NCBI GenBank assembly: GCA_964596985.1
Contig: CAZQWG010000001.1
Span: 186,001-250,000, forward strand
From: GCA-020345945 sp964596985
GTDB taxonomy: Archaea > Thermoproteota > Bathyarchaeia > RBG-16-48-13 > GCA-020345945
Direction: 5' to 3'
DNA: 64,000 nt
Shown here: positions 42,798-50,825 of the stretch, in pieces
Numbering within the stretch: the first letter of the stretch is position 1
Layout of the letters: each line of letters starts with the position of its first letter
Position numbers and translations under genes: made by a program
The notes under the pieces: model-generated
Databases searched by the model: none
What the model was told of the DNA's origin: nothing
The model's input: the letters and a program-made list of their open reading frames with translations, nothing else

Positions 42798-43443
42798 CCA
42801 TGTCTCTCTTCTCGCTGATTGCATAGCGTCCTTGATACCATTGCGTTGCCGGGCATCCGACACACAGTCGTGTCCGATATCTCCTGCAAGGTCTACAATC
42901 GACGCCGCACGGTGTCGTCGTCTTCTCCTTCTGTGCCAGATACCGTCTGATCGGCAGGAATGGGGAGTAGTGGACGTTGCCGATTGGATAGAATTCAGAT
43001 CTACGGATCCCCTCGACGGATCTCAAAGAGCATTTTTCCATGGAAATGCTTTCAAGGGTATCCTGATTCTCCGCAACCACCAGAGCGATAAGGTTGTATC
43101 CTCCCAGGGCCGTGAAGATGAATACGACCCTCGGACAATCCTCGAAACGTTGCAGAAGGCTCTGCATAGCCTCAGCATTCTCCATCTCAAGCAACACAAA
43201 TGCCGAGTAGAGACCGAGGGGTCTTGTGTTGAGTAAAGCCGAGAACTTGACGACGCCGTTGTCAACGAGTTTCTTGACCCGCTTCTTGACGCCCATACCT
43301 GTGTATCCTACAAGTTTCCCTAGATCTTCGAAGGTCATCCGCCCATCCATCTGGAGATACGAGATTATCTTTTGGTCGATGTCATCGGGTTCTAATCTTT
43401 CCGTCAACGTGGATCGCGCCCTTCCACTTTGATTCTCAAACAT
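42787..43443 (-). CDS. Lrp/AsnC-type regulator with C-terminal cysteine cluster
   Basis: 218 aa. Residues 19-75 form the Lrp helix-turn-helix (DDIDQKIISYLQMDGRMTFEDLGKLVGYTGMGVKKRVKKLVDNGVV). The middle is an ACT-like RAM domain (PLGLYSAFVLLEMEN...VFIFTALGGYNLIALVVAENQDTLESI). The C-terminus adds CGVDCRPCRRYRTRLCVGCP, a five-cysteine motif likely to bind zinc or Fe-S. It probably senses a small molecule or metal. It overlaps the ABC ATPase remnant and is divergent from mrp. Confidence 0.85.
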   Translation of the reverse strand: MFENQSGRARSTLTERLEPDDIDQKIISYLQMDGRMTFEDLGKLVGYTGMGVKKRVKKLVDNGVVKFSALLNTRPLGLYSAFVLLEMENAEAMQSLLQRFEDCPRVVFIFTALGGYNLIALVVAENQDTLESISMEKCSLRSVEGIRRSEFYPIGNVHYSPFLPIRRYLAQKEKTTTPCGVDCRPCRRYRTRLCVGCPATQWYQGRYAISEKRDMDEG

Positions 43444-43512
43444 AATCTATATAAATGGTTTCGTTCCCAAACAGCTTGCCGTCGCTGAGAGACGAGGCAC
43501 GGAGAGAACTAT

Positions 43513-44391
43513 TTGAGCAAACAGAAGACACAGACCGCAAAAGAAGCCAGGTTCGACGAGAACCAGAAGATAGCCGCCAGAATGGAGAAGATCAGACACA
43601 AGATCGCCGTGATAAGCGGAAAAGGCGGAGTCGGGAAAAGCACGGTCACAGCGAACCTAGCAGTCGCCTTCGCCATGCACGGCTATTCACACCGCGTCGG
43701 GGTCCTAGACGCGGACATACACGGTCCCTGCATACCCAAGATGCTGGGCGTGAGGGGGCAGAGACTTCAAGTCGGACCGCCAGGTGCCTTCCCGGTCGTA
43801 GGTCCCCTAGGTGTCAGGGTTGTGTCCATGGATTTTCTCCTCCCGACTGACGAGACACCGGTGATATGGCGCGGCCCCCTCAAGATGACCGCGATAAGAC
43901 AGTTCTTGGCGGATATTGCCTGGGGAGAACTCGACTTTCTATTCGCCGATCTACCCCCTGGAACCGGTGACGAACCGCTCAGCGTTCTACAGCTGATTCC
44001 GAAGATGGATGGCGTAGTCATAGTAACCATACCCTCGGAGGTGTCCCAGATCGTCGTCAAGAAGGCGGTGACCTTTGCGAGGCAGTTGGGCGTACCAATC
44101 ATCGGAGTAGTAGAGAATATGAGCGGGTTCGTCTGCCCAGAGTGCGGGGCCAAGGTTGACATCTTCAAGACTGGTGGGGGAGAAAAGATGGCGAGAGACC
44201 TGGACGTGCCCTTCCTAGGAAGGATACCGATAGACCCGGAGATCTGCCGGGACACCGACAAAGGCATGCCCTTTATAATCAAACATCCGGACTCCACCGC
44301 GGCAAGGGCATTCTCGGGGATCGTCAAGAAGATAGAGAGCTATCTAAAGGAAAAATCGGAGTCCACGCGACGCCCGGAGGGCACACGATGA
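43513..44391 (+). CDS. mrp: Mrp/Nbp35-family Fe-S carrier ATPase
   Basis: 292 aa from TTG 43513. Deviant Walker A SGKGGVGKST at about residue 35, DADIHGPCIPKMLG (switch I), the DFLFADLPPGTGDEPLSVLQL Walker B/switch II, and the Fe-S binding CPEC in ENMSGFVCPECG. It carries a [4Fe-4S] cluster to target proteins in the cytosol. The NifX-like gene 48 bases downstream and the MinD-ferredoxin pair 5 kb further make one metal-cofactor neighbourhood. Confidence 0.94.
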   Translation: MSKQKTQTAKEARFDENQKIAARMEKIRHKIAVISGKGGVGKSTVTANLAVAFAMHGYSHRVGVLDADIHGPCIPKMLGVRGQRLQVGPPGAFPVVGPLGVRVVSMDFLLPTDETPVIWRGPLKMTAIRQFLADIAWGELDFLFADLPPGTGDEPLSVLQLIPKMDGVVIVTIPSEVSQIVVKKAVTFARQLGVPIIGVVENMSGFVCPECGAKVDIFKTGGGEKMARDLDVPFLGRIPIDPEICRDTDKGMPFIIKHPDSTAARAFSGIVKKIESYLKEKSESTRRPEGTR

Positions 44392-44438
44392 TTCGGCGAC
44401 GGCTATACTACCCCCAGAAGATAAGGAGAGGTGACTGA

Positions 44439-44813
44439 ATGGACGCAAGAATCGTGATTCCGATCGTGGAAGAGAGGGGGATGGATGCCCCCTTGTCGCA
44501 GCATTTCGGTAGAGCACCATACTTCTTCGTTGTTGACATAGATGAAAAAGGGGACGTTGTAGCCCAGAGAGCAGTACCCAACACAAGCGAACATTTCGGC
44601 GGGACTGGAACACCGGCCGAACGAATTCTAGAACTCAAACCAAACGCGGTCATTACCTACGGAATGGGGCCAAGGGCATTAAACTACTTCCAGGGTGCCA
44701 GAGTAGCAGTGCTTAGAGCTGAGGCGAATACAGCAGGAGAAGCAGTTTCTGCATACAAAGACGATGTGCTCGAGGAATTGACGGAAGGCTGTCGTCACGC
44801 ACAACACCATTAG
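44439..44813 (+). CDS. NifX/NafY-like cofactor-binding protein (copy 1)
   Basis: 124 aa. It has the PF02579-type fold of dinitrogenase iron-molybdenum cofactor proteins: RIVIPIVEERGMDAPLSQHFGRAPYFFVVDID, AERILELKPNAVITYGMGPRALNYFQGARVAVLRAEANTAGEAVSAY. The family binds Fe-S or Mo-type clusters, and single-domain members occur in many organisms without nitrogenase. The tail CRHAQHH may bind metal. It follows mrp in the same direction with GGAG-type sequence before the ATG. Confidence 0.88.
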   Translation: MDARIVIPIVEERGMDAPLSQHFGRAPYFFVVDIDEKGDVVAQRAVPNTSEHFGGTGTPAERILELKPNAVITYGMGPRALNYFQGARVAVLRAEANTAGEAVSAYKDDVLEELTEGCRHAQHH

Positions 44814-44902
44814 CATTCTCTCCGCCATAGGAATAGGCGAAGAAGACGCAAGAGTCACTAGCTCATAGGATAAGCCAGGTACCGCATCCCCGAGGAACCC
44901 TG

Positions 44903-45964
44903 TTGGTCAGAGCTTTCAGGAGAGAACCTAGGCATACGCACCCGCCCAGACCACGGATGGTATATGGTCCTGTTCCTTCTTGGCGTTTCGGCAGATCACT
45001 TGGGATAGACGTGACAACGCCGCCAAAGAGGTGTACTTTTGACTGCGTCTACTGTCAACTCGGTAGAACTATCGTACACGCCACTGAGCCGGAGGAGCCG
45101 AATACAGTAGTTTCTCCTGACCGCGTACTTGATGACCTGGACAAGGCGTTGATGCAGATTGACCTTAACAGTGTAGACGTAGTCACGTTCTCTGGAACCG
45201 GGGAACCGACGTTGAACCGTCATCTCGAAGAGATCGCCCGTGGTGTTAAGGAGAGGATAGGCGACCTCCCGATGGTGATATTGACGAATGCATCCCTGTT
45301 CCAGAGGAGTGATACCAGAAAAGCCCTCACCCAGTTCGACATGGTCGTAGCGAAGCTGGATGCTGGAGACGAGGAAGCGTTCCAGTCGATAAACAGACCG
45401 AAGAGTAATACACTAAACGTACAGACAGTCATCAGTTCCATCAAGAGGGTAAGAGAAGAGGTAGGAAACAAACTTGCCTTGGAAGTCATGCTTTTGGAAA
45501 CGGGTAGAGAGGGAACGACCAACGTCGAGGGAAAACACCTCCGAAACCTGCTAGATACAGTAGGCGATATAAGACCAGATCTCGTCCAGTTGCTGGTCCC
45601 CTATAGACCCCCAGCCGAAGACTTCGTCAGAATCCCGTCAACACAGAGACTGAAGTTTGTCTCCGAGAAACTCGCGGAGGCATTAGGGGAAGAAAAGCTA
45701 TGGGTATACGGGCGACACGACAGACGAGGAAAAACCGTCAAGAGGATCGGCACAGGATCCCAAGGACAGGAGATCCTTGAGATACTGAAGAGAAGACCTT
45801 GCCGTGCAACCGATATCTCGTCGTCGCTCGGTATAAGCCACCCAGAGGCAAGTCAACTCCTAAAGAATCTGGAGCAAGAGGGTAGAATCGTCTTGGATAA
45901 AATAAGAGGCGAAGGTTACTACACTCAGAAGGAAAACAGGAATCGACCTCAAACGCGAACATAG
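44903..45964 (+). CDS. Radical SAM protein with C-terminal winged helix
   Basis: 353 aa from TTG 44903; ATG 44957 is an alternative and fits the family start (MVYGPVPSWRFGRSLG). The [4Fe-4S]-SAM motif is CTFDCVYC, followed by the SAM-binding FSGTGEPTLN and a TIM-barrel-like core to about residue 270. The last 70 residues (ILEILKRRPCRATDISSSLGISHPEASQLLKNLEQEGRIVL) are a winged helix. The family (COG0731-like) is poorly defined. Its place beside NifX and Mrp genes suggests cofactor or Fe-S-linked chemistry. The substrate is unknown. Confidence 0.86.
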   Translation: MVRAFRREPRHTHPPRPRMVYGPVPSWRFGRSLGIDVTTPPKRCTFDCVYCQLGRTIVHATEPEEPNTVVSPDRVLDDLDKALMQIDLNSVDVVTFSGTGEPTLNRHLEEIARGVKERIGDLPMVILTNASLFQRSDTRKALTQFDMVVAKLDAGDEEAFQSINRPKSNTLNVQTVISSIKRVREEVGNKLALEVMLLETGREGTTNVEGKHLRNLLDTVGDIRPDLVQLLVPYRPPAEDFVRIPSTQRLKFVSEKLAEALGEEKLWVYGRHDRRGKTVKRIGTGSQGQEILEILKRRPCRATDISSSLGISHPEASQLLKNLEQEGRIVLDKIRGEGYYTQKENRNRPQTRT

Positions 45965-45992
45965 AATACCCGTTATATTAGATAGGATGGGT

Positions 45993-46334
45993 TCAGAGAC
46001 CCTTCAATACGTCTTCCACGACTTGACCGACAGTCTTCCCAGGCTTAACGGTGACCAGCTTCACATCGTGGTGTTCCAGTAAGGCTGATGCACCTGGACC
46101 GAACTCCCGCGCACCGACCATCGTCACACCGAGGTCAACCAGCATCTTGACCACAATAGGACCAGTGCCTTGCTTGTAAGATACGGCAGAGTTCTCAACG
46201 ACCTCTACCCTCTTGACAGTGCCGTCGCCAATTTCCACTATTGTGAAGGTCTTTGCCCTGCCGAAGACCTCGGAGACGACTTCTTCGATTCCATTTTCTC
46301 CCTCTGTTGGGATAGCCAGTTTAATTTCTGTCAT
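45993..46334 (-). CDS. NifX-like cofactor-binding protein (copy 2)
   Basis: 113 aa with the same fold as the 44439 gene: KLAIPTEGENGIEEVVSEVFGRAKTFTIVEI, VKMLVDLGVTMVGAREFGPGASALLEHHDVKLVTVKPGKTVGQVVEDVL. The start codon overlaps the stop of the DtxR-type regulator (ATGA arrangement), so it is translationally coupled to a metal-sensing repressor. A metal-responsive role is the natural inference. Confidence 0.88.
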   Translation of the reverse strand: MTEIKLAIPTEGENGIEEVVSEVFGRAKTFTIVEIGDGTVKRVEVVENSAVSYKQGTGPIVVKMLVDLGVTMVGAREFGPGASALLEHHDVKLVTVKPGKTVGQVVEDVLKGL

Positions 46335-47041
46335 ATACTCACCTCCAGGCTTTTCTTAAATTGCGGGTTATCCTTCGCTTTCACCCAGATTGCGGACGCC
46401 ACCGCATCATTCACGGTGCGATTCTTTCCATCGACTCTAAGCCTGAGAACTCTGTTTGGAGAGGTCTTGCTTTCTACCTTGAGAGGGGTGTCAGGTCTAA
46501 TACCTAGAACCGCGAGACGTTGCAGTAGATCAGACTTCTCGTCGGTTATCTTAACCACGATACCGTCTTGGTCTGGCTCAAGGTTCGTGAGGGGCTCCGA
46601 TTCCTCCTCCAAGATACCCCCACATTTTGTAGGGATAGGGTTCCCGTGGGGACACCTCCTCGGGTGACCTAAAACCTTCTCTAAATGTTTGAGAACATCG
46701 TCGTTGAGACCCTGTTGAAATAAGCTTGCTTCGCAGTGCGCTTGGCTCCAATCTATCCCTAACAGGTCTGTCATGAGACGTTCGGAGAGCCGATGCCTTC
46801 TTATCACGTCGAGAGCCAGTCTCTTTCCTTTGGCTGTCAGCTTCGATCCCCGGTAAGGCTCGTGTGAGACTAGATCCTGTTTCTTCAGGTACCCGAGATA
46901 TTCTGAAACTGTTCCAGGTGAAACCCCTATTCGTTCTGCAAGCTCACCGGTTCTTACCGAACCCTTCCTCTCCTGCAACCGGTAGATAGCCTCGAGATAC
47001 CTATCCATGGCTGATGAACGCCTGATTCTACTCGCACTCAC
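46331..47041 (-). CDS. DtxR/MntR-type metal-dependent regulator with FeoA domain
   Basis: 236 aa from GTG 47041; ATG 47008 (MDRYLEAIYRL) matches many family starts. Winged helix at 12-75 (RTGELAERIGVSPGTVSEYLGYLKKQDLVSHEPYRG). The dimer/metal domain has the conserved ligand-bearing CEASLFQQGLNDDVLKHLEKVLGHPRRCPHGNPIP. A C-terminal SH3-like FeoA domain starts around 160. It should repress iron or manganese-related genes when metal is bound. It is followed by the coupled NifX-like gene, probably a target or partner. Confidence 0.92.
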   Translation of the reverse strand: MSASRIRRSSAMDRYLEAIYRLQERKGSVRTGELAERIGVSPGTVSEYLGYLKKQDLVSHEPYRGSKLTAKGKRLALDVIRRHRLSERLMTDLLGIDWSQAHCEASLFQQGLNDDVLKHLEKVLGHPRRCPHGNPIPTKCGGILEEESEPLTNLEPDQDGIVVKITDEKSDLLQRLAVLGIRPDTPLKVESKTSPNRVLRLRVDGKNRTVNDAVASAIWVKAKDNPQFKKSLEVSI

Positions 47042-47260
47042 TGTGATTCACAACCGCAATAACAAAGATCTTGAAGTCAACCTATCTCAATCCCTGCTTT
47101 CCGGGTTCTTCGAGGCTTCATCTTGTCTAACCCAACAGCTATTGCAGACTTTTCACCCGGTTCTCCGGCGTCGATACTTCTTGTTTCCGCGGCATCTATA
47201 GTAGTGCAGTTGGTGCTGCGGGAATAGCCCCGAAGGTTGTCGAGTGAAGGGAGACACCGA

Positions 47261-47695
47261 CTACCAGCGTCTCTGACCCATCCCACGTCCACCACCGCGT
47301 CCACCGCCACCGCGCATACCCCTTCCCCAACCGCCTGCCCCGAAGTGCATGGAGGATGTGGGAGCCGTCGTCTCCTTCAGTTGACCTGCCTTGAGCTTCT
47401 CGGTTACTTCTCGAACAGTACCAGATAAGCCGGTAATAACGCGGATTCCAGCTGAGGAGAGGACACGGAAAGCGTTTGGACCTACGTTACCGGTCAGAAC
47501 CACCTGAACCCTGTGATTCGCCAGCGTCTGTCCGGCTTGGATCCCAGCCCCGTGCGGGGTGGTTCTGCTCGTGTTTGGTAGAACCTCAAAGCCCATGCTC
47601 TCTGTGTCAACGATTACAAAATACTGGCATCTCCCGAATCTCGGGTCTATCTGGGCATCCAGGCTTCCGTTTGTCGCCGAAACCGCGGCTATCAA
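47261..47695 (-). CDS. NifX-like cofactor-binding protein with Gly-rich tail (copy 3)
   Basis: 144 aa from TTG 47695 with GAGGAG upstream. PF02579-type core: IDPRFGRCQYFVIVDTE, PHGAGIQAGQTLANHRVQVVLTGNVGPNAFRVLSSAGIRVITGLSG. The last 30 residues are Gly/Arg-rich (GGWGRGMRGGGGRGGG), as in several short NifX-like proteins. It is the last of three minus-strand genes with two DUF5320 proteins directly before it, a combination common in anaerobic archaea and bacteria. Confidence 0.9.
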   Translation of the reverse strand: MIAAVSATNGSLDAQIDPRFGRCQYFVIVDTESMGFEVLPNTSRTTPHGAGIQAGQTLANHRVQVVLTGNVGPNAFRVLSSAGIRVITGLSGTVREVTEKLKAGQLKETTAPTSSMHFGAGGWGRGMRGGGGRGGGRGMGQRRW

Positions 47696-47699
47696 GGGA

Positions 47700-47981
47700 T
47701 CACTCCTCTTTCTTCAACTCGTTCAGGCGTCTCCTGATCTGCTCCAACGAGTTCTCTATCAGCTTCGCCTGATCCTGAAGCATAGATATCTCCTGTTCCT
47801 TAGTCATCGGGGCATATGGGTTGATAGACCCATAGATTCCTGTCCACCATCTTCTTGGCAACCAGGGAAAGAATCTGCAGGAAAGATAGGAATCCGGGGC
47901 TAATCCCCAACCATAGGAACCGGGGGCAAGCCCCCAACAGAGGCCCCTGCCGGATCCACCGCGTCTCCTAGGCATCACCAT
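47700..47981 (-). CDS. DUF5320 protein (copy 1)
   Basis: 93 aa. Arg/Gly-rich start (MPRRRGGSGRGLCWGLAPG), an aromatic middle (FFPWLPRRWWTGIYG) and a C-terminal coiled coil (EQEISMLQDQAKLIENSLEQIRRRLNELKKE), the usual DUF5320 layout. Function not established. The ATG follows immediately after the stop of the next DUF5320 gene, and the NifX-like gene begins four bases after its stop: a tight operon. Confidence 0.82.
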   Translation of the reverse strand: MVMPRRRGGSGRGLCWGLAPGSYGWGLAPDSYLSCRFFPWLPRRWWTGIYGSINPYAPMTKEQEISMLQDQAKLIENSLEQIRRRLNELKKEE

Positions 47982-48320
47982 TCATCCCCTGAGTTCCTCT
48001 AACCTCTTCCTGACTGCGTCAAGTTGTGCCTCTAGGGCTTTCATCTGCTGCTCCAGTATCTGGGTCTCCTGCTCAGGGGTGTATGTTTGATCGAGGGGTG
48101 TCACCGGAGCCGTTGGAGTGGGGAGAATTGGTGGCGTAGCGGTAGGAGCGGTGGACTTAAGATACTCCAAGTATTGGGGCTTTAGACCGCTCTGCGTTAT
48201 CCACTGCGCCGTCGGGGGGAGTCCTGTAGGGGATCTGCCTACCCATCCGGGCGAGTGGCCGAACCTCAGCCACCCTGGCAATCCTGTTAGGTAATACATG
48301 TTTCTGTGTCTGTGACCCAA
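47982..48320 (-). CDS. DUF5320 protein (copy 2)
   Basis: 112 aa from TTG 48320, chosen because GAGGTG lies six bases upstream and the result begins GHRHRNMYYLTGLPGW, the family's conserved N-terminus. A Pro/Thr-rich linker (SPTGLPPTAQW to TPTAPVTPL) and a C-terminal coiled coil (EQETQILEQQMKALEAQLDAVRKRLEELR) follow. First gene of the NifX-like operon, transcribed divergently from the DUF134 regulator across a shared control region. Confidence 0.8.
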   Translation of the reverse strand: MGHRHRNMYYLTGLPGWLRFGHSPGWVGRSPTGLPPTAQWITQSGLKPQYLEYLKSTAPTATPPILPTPTAPVTPLDQTYTPEQETQILEQQMKALEAQLDAVRKRLEELRG

Positions 48321-48344
48321 GGTATTCACCTCTTATTTTGTGCT

Positions 48345-48388
48345 TATGCACATTATTCATTATGTGTTAATGCACATAAATATATAAG
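48345..48388. promoter_or_regulatory. Shared control region with CACAT/ATGTG repeats
   Basis: TTATGTG (48360-48366) and CACATAA (48373-48379) form an inverted repeat, and a further CACAT at about 48349-48353 pairs with the same ATGTG. TATA-type AAATATATAAG (48378-48388) lies beside it and is usable in both directions. It lies between the divergent DUF5320 operon and the DUF134 gene, an obvious operator for either regulator. Confidence 0.55.
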
Positions 48389-48407
48389 AGTTATGTTCAG
48401 AGTTAGG

Positions 48408-48752
48408 ATGGAGATGTCAAGGAGACGAGGGCGTGGCCGGGGTCGCCGTCGCAGAGGTCGACCCCGGAAGCCGGTTAGGATGGAGAACAACCCCAACGTC
48501 GAGAGGTTCACCCCCCACCCCAGAAGAGGCCACGAACCGATCTACCTCGAACCGGCAGAACTCGAAGCCATCAGACTGGTTGATTCAGAGGGGCTCTCCC
48601 AAGACGATGCCGGAAAGAGGATGAATATATCACGGGGAACCGTCTGGAGGCTTCTCCACAGCGGCAGAAAGAAGGTTTCCCAAGCACTTACTGAAGGCAG
48701 ACCCATCCACATCTCCACCGAGGATTCTCCCAGGCCTCCGCTCGATGAGTAG
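48408..48752 (+). CDS. DUF134-family DNA-binding protein
   Basis: 114 aa from ATG 48408 (48414 also possible). The TATA box at 48378-48388 excludes the longer upstream frame. An Arg-rich start (RRRGRGRGRRRRGRPRKP) is followed by ERFTPHP...EPIYLEPAELEAIRLVDSEGLSQDDAGKRMNISRGTVWRLLHSGRKKVSQAL, the sigma-70 region-4-like helix-turn-helix of DUF134. Members are usually encoded beside NifX-like and DUF5320 genes, as here. It likely controls that operon through the repeats between them. Confidence 0.88.
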   Translation: MEMSRRRGRGRGRRRRGRPRKPVRMENNPNVERFTPHPRRGHEPIYLEPAELEAIRLVDSEGLSQDDAGKRMNISRGTVWRLLHSGRKKVSQALTEGRPIHISTEDSPRPPLDE

Positions 48753-48860
48753 CATGCACCTGCATACTCAAGGATTCATGCCGTCCACCCCCTCAACTTA
48801 GGCGATGATAATTCGAACGAGAGGTTCACCCTCACAACGGATCGCATCCAATACCCGATT

Positions 48861-49742
48861 TCACACGTCGATTGGCTTACCCATATCTAAGAATCGAAGC
48901 ACTCTTCCCCACATCTTAGCAATCTCCTCGGCGACCACGCTCGTCGGATAGTACTCTACCACGGGTTTACCTGCAACCATCGCTTCAGTCACGGCAGGAT
49001 CAAAGGGAATAGTTCCTACGAGTTCTACACCGTTCTGGGCACAGAACTCAAGGATTCCCTCTGTGTTCTCAGTGTTGATATCACACTTATTTACACAGAC
49101 TAGGGCGGGGATCTGGAAGTGGTTGAGGAGACTCAACGCCCGTTCTAGATCATGGATCCCCGACAGGGTTGGCTCCACGACTATGAGACCTGCATCGATA
49201 TTGGCGATGGAAGCTATGACCGGGCAGCCAATGCCAGGCGATCCGTCGTTCAAGATCAGATCACAGCCCCTCTCCCCGGCCAGTCGCTTTGCGTTTTCCC
49301 TCACCAGCGACACCAGTTTCCCCGAGTTCTCTTCGCCAGGATTCAATCTGGCGTGAGACATAGGACCATACCCTGTCTCCGAGACGAAAGCGTGACCCGA
49401 GACTCGCTCATTGAATGATACGGCACCCTCAGGGCAGACGAGGACGCAGACCTTACACCCTTCGCAGAGAACCGGGTCTACAACAAACCCATCGATCGCA
49501 TCGAACTTACAGGCTTCTACACATCTGCCGCACCGCGTGCATTTCGCTTCATCTATTGCAGCCAGCTTGGGACCTTTGAACTCATACGTACGGATGATCT
49601 GTGGGTTCAAGAGTAGGTGGAGGTCCGAGGCGTCAACGTCGCAGTCAGTAATCACTGCGTTCTCTGCCAATACGGCAAAAGACGCCGTGAGAGTCGTCTT
49701 TCCCGTCCCTCCCTTCCCGCTGATCACGGTTAACTCCTTCAG
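48861..49742 (-). CDS. MinD-type ATPase with inserted two-[4Fe-4S] ferredoxin domain (copy 2)
   Basis: About 293 aa if started at CTG 49742, which overlaps the previous stop as CTGA and follows GGAGGTGG. GTG 49727 with AAGGAG six bases upstream is the other candidate. Deviant Walker A VISGKGGTGKTT; ferredoxin motifs CTRCGRCVEACKFDA and CEGCKVCVLVCPEGA near residues 70-110; NDGSPGIGCPVIASI (switch) and CVNKCDINTE. Such ferredoxin-MinD pairs occur in the bacterial orange-protein complex and in many anaerobic archaea. A role in loading or using an Fe-S/Mo cluster on NifX-like partners is inferred. Confidence 0.88.
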   Translation of the reverse strand: MKELTVISGKGGTGKTTLTASFAVLAENAVITDCDVDASDLHLLLNPQIIRTYEFKGPKLAAIDEAKCTRCGRCVEACKFDAIDGFVVDPVLCEGCKVCVLVCPEGAVSFNERVSGHAFVSETGYGPMSHARLNPGEENSGKLVSLVRENAKRLAGERGCDLILNDGSPGIGCPVIASIANIDAGLIVVEPTLSGIHDLERALSLLNHFQIPALVCVNKCDINTENTEGILEFCAQNGVELVGTIPFDPAVTEAMVAGKPVVEYYPTSVVAEEIAKMWGRVLRFLDMGKPIDV

Positions 49743-50575
49743 CCCCCCACCTCCTCCTCCACCCGCTCCAGAAGAGAACGGAAATCCTTCTTCCACTCAG
49801 GCATCTCTTGGAGAAAGGGGGTGCCTCGAGCGTAGAGCTCCGCGATCTCTCTCTGGAAGGGGATTTCAAGGAGGACAGGAATCCCTTCCCCTTTGCAGTA
49901 CTCGTGAACCTTCCGGTCACCGATCCCCGCGGAGTTAAGTACAATGCCAAACGGTATCCCTAGCCGCCTTACGACTTGCACCGCAATCTTAAGGTCGTGA
50001 AGCCCGAAGGGGGTTGGCTCCGTTACAAGGAGGCAGTAGTCACTTCTGTAGACCGAGGCTACGAGAGGACAAGAAGTGCCGGGTGGACAGTCAATAAGGA
50101 CCAGCTTATCGTTATTGACCCGCTTCTTGACCTCGTCTATGACAGGAATTGCCTGCGGTTCCCCCACATTGAGCTCGCCGTAGACAACCTCCAAGCCATT
50201 CGCCGAACCCACCTTCACCAGCCCTATGACCCTCTCCTCGAAAACGACGGCATTTCGAGGGCAGGCGAGAGCACACCCCCCGCAGCTGTGGCAAAGCTCC
50301 GGGAAGACCAGAACCTGTTTCGGTATCACGGAAAGGGCGTGGTACTCGCAGAACTCAGCGCATCCCCCGCAATAGTCGCACCGCTCTTCGAGAATCGAGG
50401 GAAACGATACGTGGACCGGGCTAGTCTCGATTATCTCAGGCTTCAAGAGCACGTGAACATTGGGTTCTTCCACATCACAGTCGAGCAACTGGACGTTCTC
50501 GCAGGACAAGGCAAGGTTCACGGCTACAGTCGTCTTCCCCGTCCCCCCTTTCCCACTAGCTATCGAGACGATCAC
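49739..50575 (-). CDS. MinD-type ATPase with inserted two-[4Fe-4S] ferredoxin domain (copy 1)
   Basis: 278 aa. MIVSIASGKGGTGKTT at the N-terminus, then CDYCGGCAEFCEYHA and CHSCGGCALACPRNA (two 4Cys cluster sites near residues 65-110), LIDCPPGTSCPLVAS, and a C-terminal MinD-like end. The two ATPases share fold and domain order and sit head to tail with a 4-base overlap. They probably form a heterodimer. The role is as inferred for copy 2: an ATP-dependent electron or cluster donor in the NifX/Mrp neighbourhood. Confidence 0.9.
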   Translation of the reverse strand: MIVSIASGKGGTGKTTVAVNLALSCENVQLLDCDVEEPNVHVLLKPEIIETSPVHVSFPSILEERCDYCGGCAEFCEYHALSVIPKQVLVFPELCHSCGGCALACPRNAVVFEERVIGLVKVGSANGLEVVYGELNVGEPQAIPVIDEVKKRVNNDKLVLIDCPPGTSCPLVASVYRSDYCLLVTEPTPFGLHDLKIAVQVVRRLGIPFGIVLNSAGIGDRKVHEYCKGEGIPVLLEIPFQREIAELYARGTPFLQEMPEWKKDFRSLLERVEEEVGG

Positions 50576-50825
50576 TTCAAATCACCGGGCTCAAGGCGAA
50601 GGTGAAGATAGGGGCCGTATCCGAGACCACGAACGGTACCGAGATTCTTATCAAGCGGTTCATACGGAGCCTTCTCCGTTCCAAGAAGCCCCAGAAGGCT
50701 GCAGAGTTGAAATTGCAACAATAACCTATTTGCTTTATGGAAAAAACTACAGAAAAATAATTCAGTGTTTAATAATTAAACTGTACCGCATAAAACTTAT
50801 GTTTCTTAAGCCGAGATCAGCACAC

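Noticed and set aside
47042..47260. Small minus-strand gene between DtxR and NifX-like genes
   Set aside because: An open frame exists across 47077-47310 but it overlaps the Gly-rich tail of the NifX-like gene in another frame and has no ribosome site.
48306..48407. N-terminal extension of the DUF134 protein
   Set aside because: It would start upstream of the TATA box and operator; the Arg-rich start after 48408 is the natural one.
49411..50605. Plus-strand frames opposite the ferredoxin-MinD genes
   Set aside because: They mirror the minus-strand genes, which carry the ATPase and cysteine motifs.
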